Below, in pieces: positions 10,149 to 18,229 of a stretch of 64,000 nt of DNA. A program made the position numbers and the translations under genes. The notes below the pieces were generated by a model that ran no database searches, was not told where the DNA came from, and was given only the letters and a program-made list of their open reading frames with translations. The DNA is from Serratia proteamaculans. GTDB taxonomy: Bacteria; Pseudomonadota; Gammaproteobacteria; Enterobacterales; Enterobacteriaceae. Every line of letters starts with the position of its first letter. Position 1 is the first letter of the stretch. The DNA lies in NCBI RefSeq assembly GCF_013337185.1, contig NZ_SWDE01000002.1:434001-498000 (forward strand), read 5' to 3'.

Positions 10149-11930
10149 ATGGTGACAAACCGTCAGCGTTATCGTGAAAAAGTCTCCCAGATGATTAGCT
10201 GGGGGCACTGGTTCGCCTTATTCAATATCCTGCTGGCCCTCGGGCTGGGCAGCCGCTACCTGTTTGTCACCGACTGGCCCTCTTCCTTGTTGGGCCGGGT
10301 TTATGCGCTGGTCAGCCTGTTGGGGCATTTCAGCTTTATCGTTTTCGCCGGTTACCTGCTGGTGATTTTCCCGCTCACCTTTGTGGTGATGTCACAGCGG
10401 CTGTTGCGATTTATTTCCGCCGCCCTGGCTACCGCCGGGTTAACGTTATTGCTGGTAGACAGTGAAGTGTTCACTCATTTCCACCTTCACCTTAATCCGG
10501 TGGTGTGGGAACTGGTGATCAACCCGGATCAAAGCGAGCTGGCACGCGACTGGCAACTGATGTTTATCTGCGTGCCGGTTATCTTCCTGGTGGAGATGCT
10601 GTTTGGTACCTGGAGCTGGCAAAAGCTACGCAGTCTGAACCGTCAAAGGTTCGGCAAGCCGCTGGCCGCACTGTTTATCAGTGCCTTTTTCGCCTCGCAC
10701 CTGATTTATATCTGGGCCGACGCCAACTTCTACCGCCCGATCACCATGCAGCGGGCCAACCTGCCGTTGTCGTACCCGATGACCGCGCGCAAATTCCTTG
10801 AGAAACACGGCCTGCTCGATTCGCAGGAATATGAACGCCGCCTGGTGCAGCAAGGGAATCCGGAAGCCGTTGCGGTGGAATATCCGTTGAACGATCTTAG
10901 CTACAGCGACAAAGGCAGCGGCTATAACCTGCTGATGATCGTGGTGGATGGTGTTCGCGCGCAGGATATGAAACAGGATATGCCTGCCCTGACCCGTTTC
11001 GCGCAGGAAAATGTTCGCTTCAGCGATCACTACAGCTCCGGTAATCATGCGGATACCGGCCTATTTGGCCTGTTCTACGGTATTTCGCCGACCTATCTGG
11101 ACAGCGTTCTCGCCGCGCGCAAGCCTTCTGCTCTGGTCAGTGCACTCAGCGCCCAGGGTTATCAGTTTGGTTTGTTCTCGTCTGACGGCTTTAACGCCAG
11201 CCTGTATCGCCAGGCGCTGTTGACCGACTTCACGCTGCCGGCAGCAAAACAGCAAAATGATGCGGCGACCACACAACAATGGCAACGCTGGCTGGCTGAC
11301 CAAAACAGTAATGGTCCGTGGTTCTCCTATATCAATTTCCGTGGTGCTGAACCTGCGGCCAATGAGAAAACACCAGCCCCTGCCGATTTTATTCAGCGCT
11401 ACCGCGCAGGTGCGCAGGATGTGGATGCGCAAATTGCTCAGGTGCTCAGCACGCTGAAAGAACGCGGTGTTCTGGATAAAACCGTAGTGGTGATAACCGC
11501 AGAACACGGCGTTGAATATGATGATACCGGCAAAGGCTACTGGGGAGCGGGCACCAGCTTCAACCAGCAACAGTTGCAGGTACCGCTGGTTATCCACTGG
11601 CCGGGCACCCCGGCGCAGACCATCAGTAAGCTGACCGGCCATAACGACGTGATGCGTACGCTGATGCAACGTTTGCTGCACGTGAAAACCAATCCTAATG
11701 ATTATTCACAGGGTGAAGACCTGTTTACCGCCCAGCGCAGGAATAATTGGGTCGCGACCGGCGACAACAGCCTGTTAGTGATCACCACTCCTACGCAAAC
11801 CGTGGTGTTGGATAGCGGCGGTAACTACCGTGCGTACGATAAGAACGACAAAGAGATCAAAGACGAGAAGCCACAGCTGGCCCTGCTGTTACAGGTATTG
11901 ACCGATGTGAAACGCTTTATCGCCAATTAA
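10149..11930 (+). CDS. yejM: YejM (PbgA/LapC), inner-membrane regulator of LPS synthesis
   Basis: This 593-residue protein matches E. coli YejM (586 aa). Five membrane helices (about residues 15-190) precede a periplasmic domain of the arylsulfatase/alkaline-phosphatase fold. In E. coli it is essential and controls LPS level by restraining LapB-FtsH proteolysis of LpxC. Conserved blocks include WADANFYRPITMQRANLP before the periplasmic domain and QVPLVIHWPGTPAQ within it. The periplasmic part differs from E. coli more than the membrane part, as expected for this family. Confidence 0.95.
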   Translation: MVTNRQRYREKVSQMISWGHWFALFNILLALGLGSRYLFVTDWPSSLLGRVYALVSLLGHFSFIVFAGYLLVIFPLTFVVMSQRLLRFISAALATAGLTLLLVDSEVFTHFHLHLNPVVWELVINPDQSELARDWQLMFICVPVIFLVEMLFGTWSWQKLRSLNRQRFGKPLAALFISAFFASHLIYIWADANFYRPITMQRANLPLSYPMTARKFLEKHGLLDSQEYERRLVQQGNPEAVAVEYPLNDLSYSDKGSGYNLLMIVVDGVRAQDMKQDMPALTRFAQENVRFSDHYSSGNHADTGLFGLFYGISPTYLDSVLAARKPSALVSALSAQGYQFGLFSSDGFNASLYRQALLTDFTLPAAKQQNDAATTQQWQRWLADQNSNGPWFSYINFRGAEPAANEKTPAPADFIQRYRAGAQDVDAQIAQVLSTLKERGVLDKTVVVITAEHGVEYDDTGKGYWGAGTSFNQQQLQVPLVIHWPGTPAQTISKLTGHNDVMRTLMQRLLHVKTNPNDYSQGEDLFTAQRRNNWVATGDNSLLVITTPTQTVVLDSGGNYRAYDKNDKEIKDEKPQLALLLQVLTDVKRFIAN

Positions 11931-11965
11931 CTGCTTAAAATACAATCAGTCAGTTGGGGGAACTC

Positions 11966-11996
11966 TTGATTTGAGATTGGGAACGGGTAGTATAAT
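11966..11996 (+). promoter_or_regulatory. Probable promoter of the proline tRNA gene
   Basis: A perfect TATAAT -10 element lies at 11991-11996, about 12 bp before the tRNA. A possible -35 (TTGATT at 11966-11971) has a long 19-bp spacer, so the -35 call is weak. Confidence 0.5.
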
Positions 11997-12008
11997 TTTC
12001 TATAGCGT

Positions 12009-12085
12009 CGGCATGTAGCGCAGCCTGGTAGCGCACCGTCATGGGGTGTCGGGGGTCGGAGGTTCGAATCCTCTCATGCCGACCA
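12009..12085 (+). tRNA. proL: tRNA-Pro (anticodon GGG)
   Basis: A 77-nt cloverleaf with encoded CCA. The anticodon loop reads CATGGGGTG with GGG as anticodon, decoding CCC/CCU. It is almost identical to E. coli proL and sits downstream of yejM as in E. coli. Its last 19 nt are repeated twice downstream (see the repeat features). Confidence 0.97.
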
Positions 12086-12200
12086 AATTTGAACACCTAC
12101 TTTTAAAAGGATGAGAGCCTCCGAAGGAGGTTTGAACCGAGCGCAGTGAGATCACGTTGCTTTAGCAACGGCCCGCAGGGCAAGCATCGAAGATGCTGGT
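12067..12200 (+). repeat. 134-bp tRNA-tail repeat, copy 1 (RtT-like)
   Basis: The unit begins with the last 19 nt of the proline tRNA (AATCCTCTCATGCCGACCA) and continues with a 115-nt spacer. The spacer holds three hairpins: CCTCC-gaa-GGAGG, CGTTGC-ttta-GCAACG and GCATC-gaa-GATGC. The organisation matches RtT repeats of the E. coli tyrT operon, where a unit also contains the last 19 bp of the upstream tRNA. The spacer is probably transcribed and released when the tRNA precursor is processed. Confidence 0.85.
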
Positions 12201-12334
12201 AATCCTCTCATGCCGACCAAATTTGAACACCTACTTTTAAAAGGATGAGAGCCTCCGAAGGAGGTTTGAACCGAGCGCAGCGAGATCACGTTGCTTTAGC
12301 AACGGCCCGCAGGGCAAGCATCGAAGATGCTGGT
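12201..12334 (+). repeat. 134-bp tRNA-tail repeat, copy 2 (RtT-like)
   Basis: This copy differs from copy 1 by a single base (T at 12147, C at 12281). It again starts with the 19-nt tRNA tail and carries the same three hairpins. Confidence 0.85.
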
Positions 12335-12353
12335 AATCCTCTCATGCCGACCA
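12335..12353 (+). repeat. Third 19-nt copy of the proline tRNA tail
   Basis: A bare copy of the final 19 nt of the tRNA, including CCA, closes the array. Each copy could resemble a tRNA 3' half to processing enzymes. The terminator follows after about 10 bp. Confidence 0.85.
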
Positions 12354-12363
12354 AAACACCCAT

Positions 12364-12393
12364 AAAAACCAACCCTTAACGGTTGGTTTTTTT
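12364..12393 (+). terminator. Bidirectional terminator after the proline tRNA repeats
   Basis: The hairpin AACCAACC-cttaa-CGGTTGGTT is followed by T7 on the plus strand. On the minus strand it is followed by TTTTTATG, so it can also end transcription of the small lipoprotein gene at 12399-12542. Confidence 0.85.
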
Positions 12394-12398
12394 ATGAT

Positions 12399-12542
12399 TT
12401 AAACACGGCATTCACCCGTGATTGAGTTTTTTCCCTGGGGGCAAATGTCGGAACTTTGCGGAATAACACCCAAGATTGAGCCCAAAGAGCCTGTACATCC
12501 AGATAGGGTTAAAATAACCAAAAGAAACAATGCCCTTTTCAT
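12399..12542 (-). CDS. Small predicted lipoprotein (47 aa)
   Basis: This short frame encodes a signal peptide (MKRALFLLVILTLSGC) with the lipobox LSGC, so the mature lipoprotein would start at Cys16 and be only 32 residues long. The mature part has two further cysteines (Cys34 and Cys45). A strong ribosome binding site (AAGGAG) lies 7 bp before the ATG and a terminator lies just downstream, which together support a real gene. I do not recognise the family. The serine at position 18 (after C-T/G) gives no clear inner-membrane retention signal, so outer-membrane anchoring is likely. It shares its terminator with the convergent tRNA-Pro array. Confidence 0.7.
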   Translation of the reverse strand: MKRALFLLVILTLSGCTGSLGSILGVIPQSSDICPQGKNSITGECRV

Positions 12543-12651
12543 CCAACGCTCCTTATCTTTTCGCTATCTGGTTATAGCTCATTCATGACTCACTGTCTTT
12601 CAACAAACTGTCAGTTTTCGTGAAAATGTCGGCGAGCATGGGCTTTCAGCG

Positions 12652-12858
12652 CTATCGCTCCAGCCATTCGACGGCCAGTATACGTGCCTCATCCAGACTG
12701 ACATCCCTGCCTTCTCTGGTGATTGCCGTTTTCAACACATCAATGATATCGGCCTTTTCCGTGGTGCGTTCTTCATTAATTAACACCAAAACCGCATCGC
12801 CTATCACCGTACATATGCCGATATACAAAGCTTTTGAATCTTCGAAGCCGCTGCCCAT
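12652..12858 (-). CDS. FumD-like small protein (68 aa)
   Basis: A small, probably helical protein without signal peptide or membrane segment. It starts at the ATG at 12858 because GGAGG lies 6 bp upstream; an earlier in-frame ATG at 12876 has no such site. Its pattern (MG at the start, LY...C.V.G..VL, then I..VLKTA) resembles E. coli FumD/YdhZ (69 aa), a small protein reported to have fumarase activity. Identity is only about a quarter to a third by eye, so the name is tentative and an uncharacterised relative is possible. Confidence 0.6.
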   Translation of the reverse strand: MGSGFEDSKALYIGICTVIGDAVLVLINEERTTEKADIIDVLKTAITREGRDVSLDEARILAVEWLER

Positions 12859-12944
12859 AACTACCTCCGGTTGCAATTTATGCAGATTAACATCTTGCGC
12901 CTGACAATGCCCTTACAAGACCCGGTCGGCGCGGGCGGAAAACG

Positions 12945-12978
12945 AAAAACCCCAGCGATCGTTAAGATTGCTGGGGTT
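12945..12978 (-). terminator. Terminator of the Ser-Thr tRNA operon
   Basis: On the minus strand the stem AACCCCAGCAATC/GATCGCTGGGGTT is followed by five T residues. Confidence 0.85.
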
Positions 12979-13012
12979 CGTAGACGGGATTAAGCGTCTG
13001 TACAACTATATA

Positions 13013-13088
<76 letters not shown>

Positions 13089-13094
13089 TAAATT

Positions 13095-13182
13095 TGGCGG
13101 AAGGACAGAGATTCGAACTCTGGGAGCTGTTACACTCGACGGTTTTCAAGACCGTTGCCTTAAACCACTCGGCCATCCTTCC
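13095..13182 (-). tRNA. tRNA-Ser (anticodon TGA)
   Basis: An 88-nt class II tRNA with a long variable arm, encoded CCA and anticodon loop CTTGAAA, decoding UCA. It is the first gene of the Ser-Thr operon. Confidence 0.96.
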
Positions 13183-13193
13183 AATGGGCGCAG

Positions 13194-13222
13194 ATATTAG
13201 CGCTACCGTTATGAAATGTCTA
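13194..13222 (-). promoter_or_regulatory. Promoter of the Ser-Thr tRNA operon
   Basis: On the minus strand TAGACA and TAATAT are separated by 17 bp, placing the transcription start a few bases before the tRNA-Ser 5' end. Confidence 0.7.
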
Positions 13223-13292
13223 TCGTTTCATGCAAAAAAAAGCAGGAAAAAGTGCGTTTGGTTAAACTTCATGCCACTGGCGGTTAAAAAAT

Positions 13293-13314
13293 GAAAAACC
13301 CCGCCAAGGCGGGG
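13293..13314 (-). terminator. Terminator of osmE
   Basis: On the minus strand CCCCGCC-tt-GGCGGGG is followed by five T residues, 25 bp after the osmE stop. Confidence 0.9.
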
Positions 13315-13338
13315 TCGGATTGCTCAACATAACAGCCG

Positions 13339-13668
13339 TTATTTAGGCTGAGAGTCGTAGTCTGAACAGGTCTGATAACCTTTGTTCATCACATGGCCTG
13401 TATCGCTGTAGCTGACAAAATAGGTTTGTACCTTTCCGTCACGTGGCGCTACCGCATAGGTGTCACAGGTACCCTGGGCATGAACCAGAGTAGCTGTAGT
13501 TGACGGTGGCCCGGCAATTGCCCGTACCTGCTGTTTGGTCATCCCCACTTTTACGTCACTGACTACCGGCTCATCTACGTAACTGGCGGCCCGGTCATAA
13601 GCCGTACAACCGGCAAGAAGGGTGAAAGTCGCTGCGGTGCAAATAGCTAAAACCAGCTTATTCGTCAT
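13339..13668 (-). CDS. osmE: OsmE, osmotically inducible lipoprotein
   Basis: This 109-residue protein has a lipoprotein signal peptide with lipobox LAGC (Cys21) and a BamE/SmpA-like fold domain. It matches E. coli OsmE closely (GCTAYDRA after the signal, VKVGMTKQQV, GTCDTY, GYQTCSDYD near the end). OsmE is an outer-membrane lipoprotein induced by high osmolarity; its exact role is unclear. It is followed by its own terminator and appears monocistronic. Confidence 0.92.
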   Translation of the reverse strand: MTNKLVLAICTAATFTLLAGCTAYDRAASYVDEPVVSDVKVGMTKQQVRAIAGPPSTTATLVHAQGTCDTYAVAPRDGKVQTYFVSYSDTGHVMNKGYQTCSDYDSQPK

Positions 13669-13735
13669 GGTTTGTCCTCTTGGAGTACGTTTGTTGTACT
13701 CTAAGTCTAGAAGAGCGAAGGCTTTTCTACAAATT

Positions 13736-15148
13736 TCACTTTGTCGATAGGTGCGTTTCTCGCCGCCGCAGTGCCAGACAGCAAAGCCAATCGCACAGTA
13801 AAAATGCCAACAAGCTGATGCCCATCATCGGCAAACAGGATCCCAGTAGCAATGTGAGGCTGACAATCAATAGCAGTGGCCCTTTGGGTGTTTTACGCAG
13901 CAGCATAAAGGGTGACCGCAGCGGTTTGCGCAGCACTCGCGTTGTGCGACCACGCCACCACATCAGGTATCCCATAACGACCATCGATACCAGGCCGGCG
14001 GCAAAGACCACCAGCACCAGTTCATTGGCCAGGCCAAACAGCACTCCCATATGCAGATCGATGCCCCAACGGGTCAATTTTGCTGCCAGCGGGTAGTGTT
14101 CGAAGCTAACGCGACTGACAATCGCCATGGTCGCAGGGTCGATAGCCACAGCGTCAACCTGTGTCGGCCAACGGCGATCAATTTCCATCACCGCCCAGGC
14201 CTGCCCCGCCGTCGCTGGCTGCTTGATTTCAACCTTCGCGGCATCGATACCGGCCTGTCGTGCTTCAGCCAGCACCTTGTCATATATCGCGGCATCCTGA
14301 GGAGAATCCGCCATGGCCATCGGCATCATATGCCGTTGATGTTCCGCATGCTCGCCCACGGGCAGTGCGTCCTGTTTACCCAAAGCCGTCGACAGTGAAG
14401 GGGTCGCCCAACCCAACTGCTGGCGCAACACGCTGATATTCTCACCGGCCCACTGTGACCAGGTCAGCCCGGTGGCGGAAAAAAACAGCAGACCAATGAA
14501 CAGCAGCACGCCGCTCTTCTCATGCAGCCAACGCAAACTGCCACGAACTCCTGTCACCTGCTTGCGCTTGCGAGCCCCCCAGAGGATTAACCCGCCAAGC
14601 GCCGCAACCCACAGCCAGGACGCAGCCAGTTCACTGTAGTTGCGCCCGATGTCCCCCAGTAACAGGCTGCGGTGGAATTGGTCCAGCCAGGTACGCAACG
14701 GTAATACACCGCTGGTACCATAAACCACCATGGCACCGTGCGTTTGCGCCGTTACCGGATCGACAAACACCGCGACACGTTCTGAATCCTGCAGCCCGGA
14801 AACGTTAAATAACACCCGGGTATTTTCGCCTTCGGCTGCAGACGGCCGCACCGCTGAAAGTCTGGCTTTTAACGGGGCAACCGCCTGAGCGGCAATGATT
14901 TGCTGCTTTAATGGCAGTGCCGGCCCGGTGCTGCCGTTATACAACTGCTGAGCATACAGACGAGATTCAATTTGCGGTGTCAGGGCATAAAATATCCCGC
15001 TCAATGCTGCAACAAGTAAAAACGGCCCGACAAACAGTCCAATATAAAAATGAATCCGCATCATCAACGGAATAAACCAGCTGCGGGTAGTGACCTGCTG
15101 ATTAATATTCTGCGCAGCGGCAGGCAGCACAGAAATGCGCTCAGACAT
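13736..15148 (-). CDS. PepSY-domain inner-membrane protein (PiuB-like)
   Basis: This 470-residue protein has the layout of PepSY-associated membrane proteins: a first helix (about residues 28-52, MRIHFYIGLFVGPFLLVAAL), a PepSY periplasmic part, helices around residues 175-190 and 210-235, a second PepSY part, and helices near 370-460. Such proteins are often found with iron or copper uptake genes and some act in ferric-siderophore reduction. A His/Met cluster (EHAEHQRHMMPMAM) near residues 268-281 could bind metal. It is divergent from a Met/His-rich DUF2946 gene, which favours a metal-related role. The substrate is unknown. Confidence 0.8.
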   Translation of the reverse strand: MSERISVLPAAAQNINQQVTTRSWFIPLMMRIHFYIGLFVGPFLLVAALSGIFYALTPQIESRLYAQQLYNGSTGPALPLKQQIIAAQAVAPLKARLSAVRPSAAEGENTRVLFNVSGLQDSERVAVFVDPVTAQTHGAMVVYGTSGVLPLRTWLDQFHRSLLLGDIGRNYSELAASWLWVAALGGLILWGARKRKQVTGVRGSLRWLHEKSGVLLFIGLLFFSATGLTWSQWAGENISVLRQQLGWATPSLSTALGKQDALPVGEHAEHQRHMMPMAMADSPQDAAIYDKVLAEARQAGIDAAKVEIKQPATAGQAWAVMEIDRRWPTQVDAVAIDPATMAIVSRVSFEHYPLAAKLTRWGIDLHMGVLFGLANELVLVVFAAGLVSMVVMGYLMWWRGRTTRVLRKPLRSPFMLLRKTPKGPLLLIVSLTLLLGSCLPMMGISLLAFLLCDWLCCLALRRRETHLSTK

Positions 15149-15223
15149 AATAAGTCATCCGTGATCAAAATGAATAACTTCGAAATCTACCCGATTTATA
15201 TTCATTTAACAAACAGATTTCTT

Positions 15224-15256
15224 CTCTGTTTAGCTTAATTCTCATTAATGTTACAA
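15224..15256. promoter_or_regulatory. Possible Fur-like half-site in the PepSY/DUF2946 divergent promoter region
   Basis: The AT-rich interval between the divergent genes contains TTAATTCTCATTAATG near 15235. It carries one good Fur half-site (ATTCTCA), but the opposite half is poor (TTAGCTT against TGAGAAT). Iron control is possible, not shown. Confidence 0.3.
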
Positions 15257-15317
15257 TAGCGGTACAATCGCCGACATTATCATTCCTTTACTCTCTGACT
15301 TTGGAAGACGCCCGCTG

Positions 15318-15758
15318 GTGAAACTGTCAATTCAACATATGCGCACACTCGCCTGGCTGGGCCTGTTCGCTATGCTGATGATTTTCATCGCACCGCCCAT
15401 CTCCACACAGCTCGAAATAAATAATATTAATAACAAAGAGATGATGGCGAACATGCCAATGGGCGAGGAGCACGCCGGATCTATGGTGACAATGCACCAT
15501 GCGGCAGAAAACACCACGCCTGCAGGCCATAACATGGCAGATATGGCGGCAGGCGCCTGTTTTGATTTTTGCGGTTACTGTGGCCTGTTTAACCATACCC
15601 CGCCGTTAGTCGAGTTACCGGCAGTGGTAGTGACACTCGATCTTCAACGTGCTCCTACGCTTATTTCTGTCATTTATAAAATCATTTCCTTACCCCCATT
15701 TCCTCCTTATCAAACTCGAGCCCCGCCCTTACTTTATTTCTTTGTTAAGCAGTTCTAA
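15318..15758 (+). CDS. DUF2946 family Met/His-rich membrane protein
   Basis: This 146-residue protein starts with one hydrophobic helix (about residues 11-27), followed by a Met/His-rich region (MMANMPMGEEHAGSM, MHHAAE, GHNMADM) and a cysteine pair motif (CFDFCGYC) near residues 81-88. This is the pattern of DUF2946 proteins, which are commonly linked to copper or heme-iron genes. A GTG at 15318, preceded by GGAAG, is used; an ATG at 15339 is an alternative start. It is divergent from the PepSY gene. Metal binding is inferred from composition. Confidence 0.72.
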   Translation: MKLSIQHMRTLAWLGLFAMLMIFIAPPISTQLEINNINNKEMMANMPMGEEHAGSMVTMHHAAENTTPAGHNMADMAAGACFDFCGYCGLFNHTPPLVELPAVVVTLDLQRAPTLISVIYKIISLPPFPPYQTRAPPLLYFFVKQF

Positions 15759-15820
15759 TTTTTATGCCTTATTTATTTTGGCAGGACTAATTACGTCTGA
15801 AGTAAACAACCGGAATGATT

Positions 15821-16711
15821 TTAATTATCTTGTTTTATTAACTGAGCCTCAAATATTTGTTGTGATTGTTCCACATAGCGCTGTAATCCCTGACGATCGA
15901 CAAAAGCATCCAGATCGCCTGCTTGTAGCCGTGCCATTTTATTTTCCAGCCCAAAACGTGTTCCCTTGTTGGCGATAAAAATATCCGCCCGCTGCTGCGC
16001 CAGGCGGAGGAAGCTGCTGCGCATATCCTCGACCAGATTGGGGTAGTTCTTGTTATCAATCAGGTAGTAATCCGGCGTTGCCAGACTGTCTGCGTACACC
16101 AGCCGGTAGCTTTGCCCCCCCTGATGCAGCGTCGTCAGCCATGAAGTGGCTCCCGGCAAATGGCCCGGCGTCATCAGGGCCGTTAACTTTAGCCCGCCCA
16201 GAGTAATGCTGTCCCCCTCTCCAACAATAATGTCGGCCTTCACTGGCGGGAAACTCAATGCATCTCCCAAAGCGAAATCCTGCTTACCCCCCAATGCCAG
16301 TTGCTTTGCATTGGCGGCACTGGCGACAACCTTTGCCCCACTCCAGGCTTTGATGCGTGCAATCCCCCCCGCCTGATCAAGACGTGCATGACTGTTGAGG
16401 ATATAGCGCAGATCCTTGATATTGAAACCCAATGCTTCAATGTGTGCTCTTATTGTCGGAGCGCTGGCATCCAACGCGGCATCGATCAGAATCAAGCCTT
16501 CCGGCGTACTCAGCAGCACAGATGAAAGGTTACGGGTACCAACGTAATAAACATGCGGGAACATTTGGAATGGTGCGACCGGCTGCGCCCACTGTTCAAA
16601 CAATGAATACGGCGGCGCGCTGGATAACGGTTGTGCCGGGTTAAGCTGTGCCTGAGCGTTGAAACACAGTCCAAGCGTCATAGCCGCCAGATAACCAATA
16701 TTTTTCTTCAT
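15821..16711 (-). CDS. Subclass B3 metallo-beta-lactamase of the RQK type (SPR-1-like)
   Basis: This 296-residue protein has a Sec signal peptide (cleavage likely after AQA, residue 21) and the metallo-beta-lactamase fold of subclass B3. The zinc motif reads HARLDQ at residues 108-113, where typical B3 enzymes have HxHxDH, so two ligand histidines are Arg110 and Gln113 (standard numbering 118 and 121). His184 (TPGHLPG, standard 196) is kept. The position of His263 is Lys249 in IANKGTRFG. This RQK combination is known from SPR-1 of Serratia proteamaculans, reported as an unusual enzyme with altered metal binding. It should act in the periplasm; the strength and range of beta-lactam hydrolysis cannot be read from sequence. 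It is divergent from a LysR gene 79 bp away. Confidence 0.88.
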   Translation of the reverse strand: MKKNIGYLAAMTLGLCFNAQAQLNPAQPLSSAPPYSLFEQWAQPVAPFQMFPHVYYVGTRNLSSVLLSTPEGLILIDAALDASAPTIRAHIEALGFNIKDLRYILNSHARLDQAGGIARIKAWSGAKVVASAANAKQLALGGKQDFALGDALSFPPVKADIIVGEGDSITLGGLKLTALMTPGHLPGATSWLTTLHQGGQSYRLVYADSLATPDYYLIDNKNYPNLVEDMRSSFLRLAQQRADIFIANKGTRFGLENKMARLQAGDLDAFVDRQGLQRYVEQSQQIFEAQLIKQDN

Positions 16712-16790
16712 GATCCAATTCTATGGAGGTAAACGGGGCTGAAGTATACTCAGCGTAATATTGAAAGGTATTCAATTAAAAAGGTCATAA

Positions 16791-17693
16791 ATGAATATTT
16801 TGCAAATGGACATGAATCTGCTGAAAGTGCTCTACCTGTTGACCAGTACCGGTTCCAGTCAGAAAACGGCTGACAGGCTGGGTATCAGTACCTCGGCAGT
16901 CAGCCATGCGTTGGCTCGCCTGCGTGAAGTACTGGATGAGCCTTTATTTCGCCGTGAAGGGCATCGCCAGGTACCGACTCTGTTTGCCTTGTCGCTTAAA
17001 GAAAAACTGACGCCGTTGTTCTCTTCGCTGGACAGTGAGTTGTTTGGCCACGTGCAAGATGCACCGCGCTATTTCACGCTGGTCGCACCGCCGGCACTAC
17101 ATCCCATCCTGGTGCCATTGCTGGCACAAAAAAGCACTCTCGCCAATGCAGATATCCGATGCCTGAACTTTGAGCGCCGTTCCTGGCGCAATGAACTGCT
17201 GGAAGGCAGTATTGATATGGTGATCGCGGTCGGCGACCATCAACAACGCACCAGCGCACTGCGCTATGAACTCATTGGCAGTACTCGCCTGGTTGCGGTA
17301 TTCGGGCCGCCATTGCATCAGGCGTTGCAGCACAAGAATGGGTTGACCTTCCGCGAACTGGCAGACTATGCGCACTATTACTGTCACCCCTGGCCACAGG
17401 CGGAAAATGAGCTTGATCGCCAGTTGGAGCGTCAGGGGTTGCAGCGCAGGATCCAGCTCAGCTGCGCTGATTATGCCCAGTTGCCGTCAGCGTTACGGGC
17501 AGCTCCTCTGATGGCCGTCGTTCCGCTCCCCTGGTTCAGCGCACAACCGGATAAACAGGGGTTATACACCCTGCCCATCCTGGACAATCTGGCGATTGGC
17601 CATCTGTTTTCGCACTATCGACAGGGGGAAATTGAGTGGAAGAAACGGCTGATCTCCACGCTTCATGCACAACTGCGGCCCCATTATCAGTAA
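16791..17693 (+). CDS. LysR-family transcriptional regulator
   Basis: This 300-residue protein has the LysR winged-helix domain at residues 8-66 (GSSQKTADRLGISTSAVSHALARLREVLD) and a substrate-binding domain after it. It is transcribed away from the metallo-beta-lactamase gene with 79 bp between the starts, so it probably regulates that gene and itself. It does not look like AmpR in particular. A second start at the ATG encoding Met6 or Met8 is possible. Confidence 0.88.
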   Translation: MNILQMDMNLLKVLYLLTSTGSSQKTADRLGISTSAVSHALARLREVLDEPLFRREGHRQVPTLFALSLKEKLTPLFSSLDSELFGHVQDAPRYFTLVAPPALHPILVPLLAQKSTLANADIRCLNFERRSWRNELLEGSIDMVIAVGDHQQRTSALRYELIGSTRLVAVFGPPLHQALQHKNGLTFRELADYAHYYCHPWPQAENELDRQLERQGLQRRIQLSCADYAQLPSALRAAPLMAVVPLPWFSAQPDKQGLYTLPILDNLAIGHLFSHYRQGEIEWKKRLISTLHAQLRPHYQ

Positions 17694-17699
17694 CGTCCA

Positions 17700-18167
17700 T
17701 TAGAAGCCGAATTCACTCAATGTCGCAATATCATCCGGGCGGCGGCCAAGCGGCCAGTGGAATTTCCGGTCCTGTTCGCGGATCGGCATGTCGTTGATAC
17801 AGGCGTGCCGGTTAATCATCAGACCGTCCGGGTTAAACTCCCAATTCTCGTTGCCAAAGCTACGGTACCAGTTGCCCGAGTCATCACGCCATTCATAGGC
17901 AAAACGCACCGCGATACGCGCCCCATCAAATGCCCATAACTCTTTAATCAGCCGGTACTCCAGTTCTTTAGCCCATTTACGCTGCAGGAATGCGCAAACG
18001 GCCTCGCGGCCATCAACAAACTCCGCACGGTTACGCCAGTGGGTATCCACGGAATAGACCTGCGAGACTCGCTCAGGATCGCGACTGTTCCAGGCATCTT
18101 CCGCCAGACGGACTTTCTCAATCGCCGACTCACGGGTAAACGGTGGGAGTGGGGGTTTAATGCTCAT
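17700..18167 (-). CDS. DUF1348, NTF2-like fold protein
   Basis: This 155-residue soluble protein belongs to the DUF1348 group of the NTF2-like (SnoaL-type) fold, with the typical motifs [27 protein letters not shown] and [16 protein letters not shown]. Members bind small molecules or have unknown catalytic roles. It is divergent from a TetR regulator with two operator-like palindromes in between, so the regulator very likely represses it. Confidence 0.8.
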   Translation of the reverse strand: MSIKPPLPPFTRESAIEKVRLAEDAWNSRDPERVSQVYSVDTHWRNRAEFVDGREAVCAFLQRKWAKELEYRLIKELWAFDGARIAVRFAYEWRDDSGNWYRSFGNENWEFNPDGLMINRHACINDMPIREQDRKFHWPLGRRPDDIATLSEFGF

Positions 18168-18194
18168 AGCTCACCTCTGCTGGGTTATGATTAA

Positions 18195-18212
18195 GTAGAC
18201 AGATTTGTCTAC
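18195..18212. promoter_or_regulatory. TetR operator palindrome 1 (GTAGACA-N4-TGTCTAC)
   Basis: A perfect 7-bp inverted repeat with a 4-bp centre. It lies between the divergent DUF1348 and TetR genes and is repeated 36 bp away, centre to centre. Confidence 0.85.
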
Positions 18213-18229
18213 ACAATTAAGCTAGCGCA

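Noticed and set aside
12086..12353. tRNA-tail repeats as an integrative-element attachment site
   Set aside because: The tail copies are only 134 bp apart with no integrase gene nearby; RtT-like repeats fit better.
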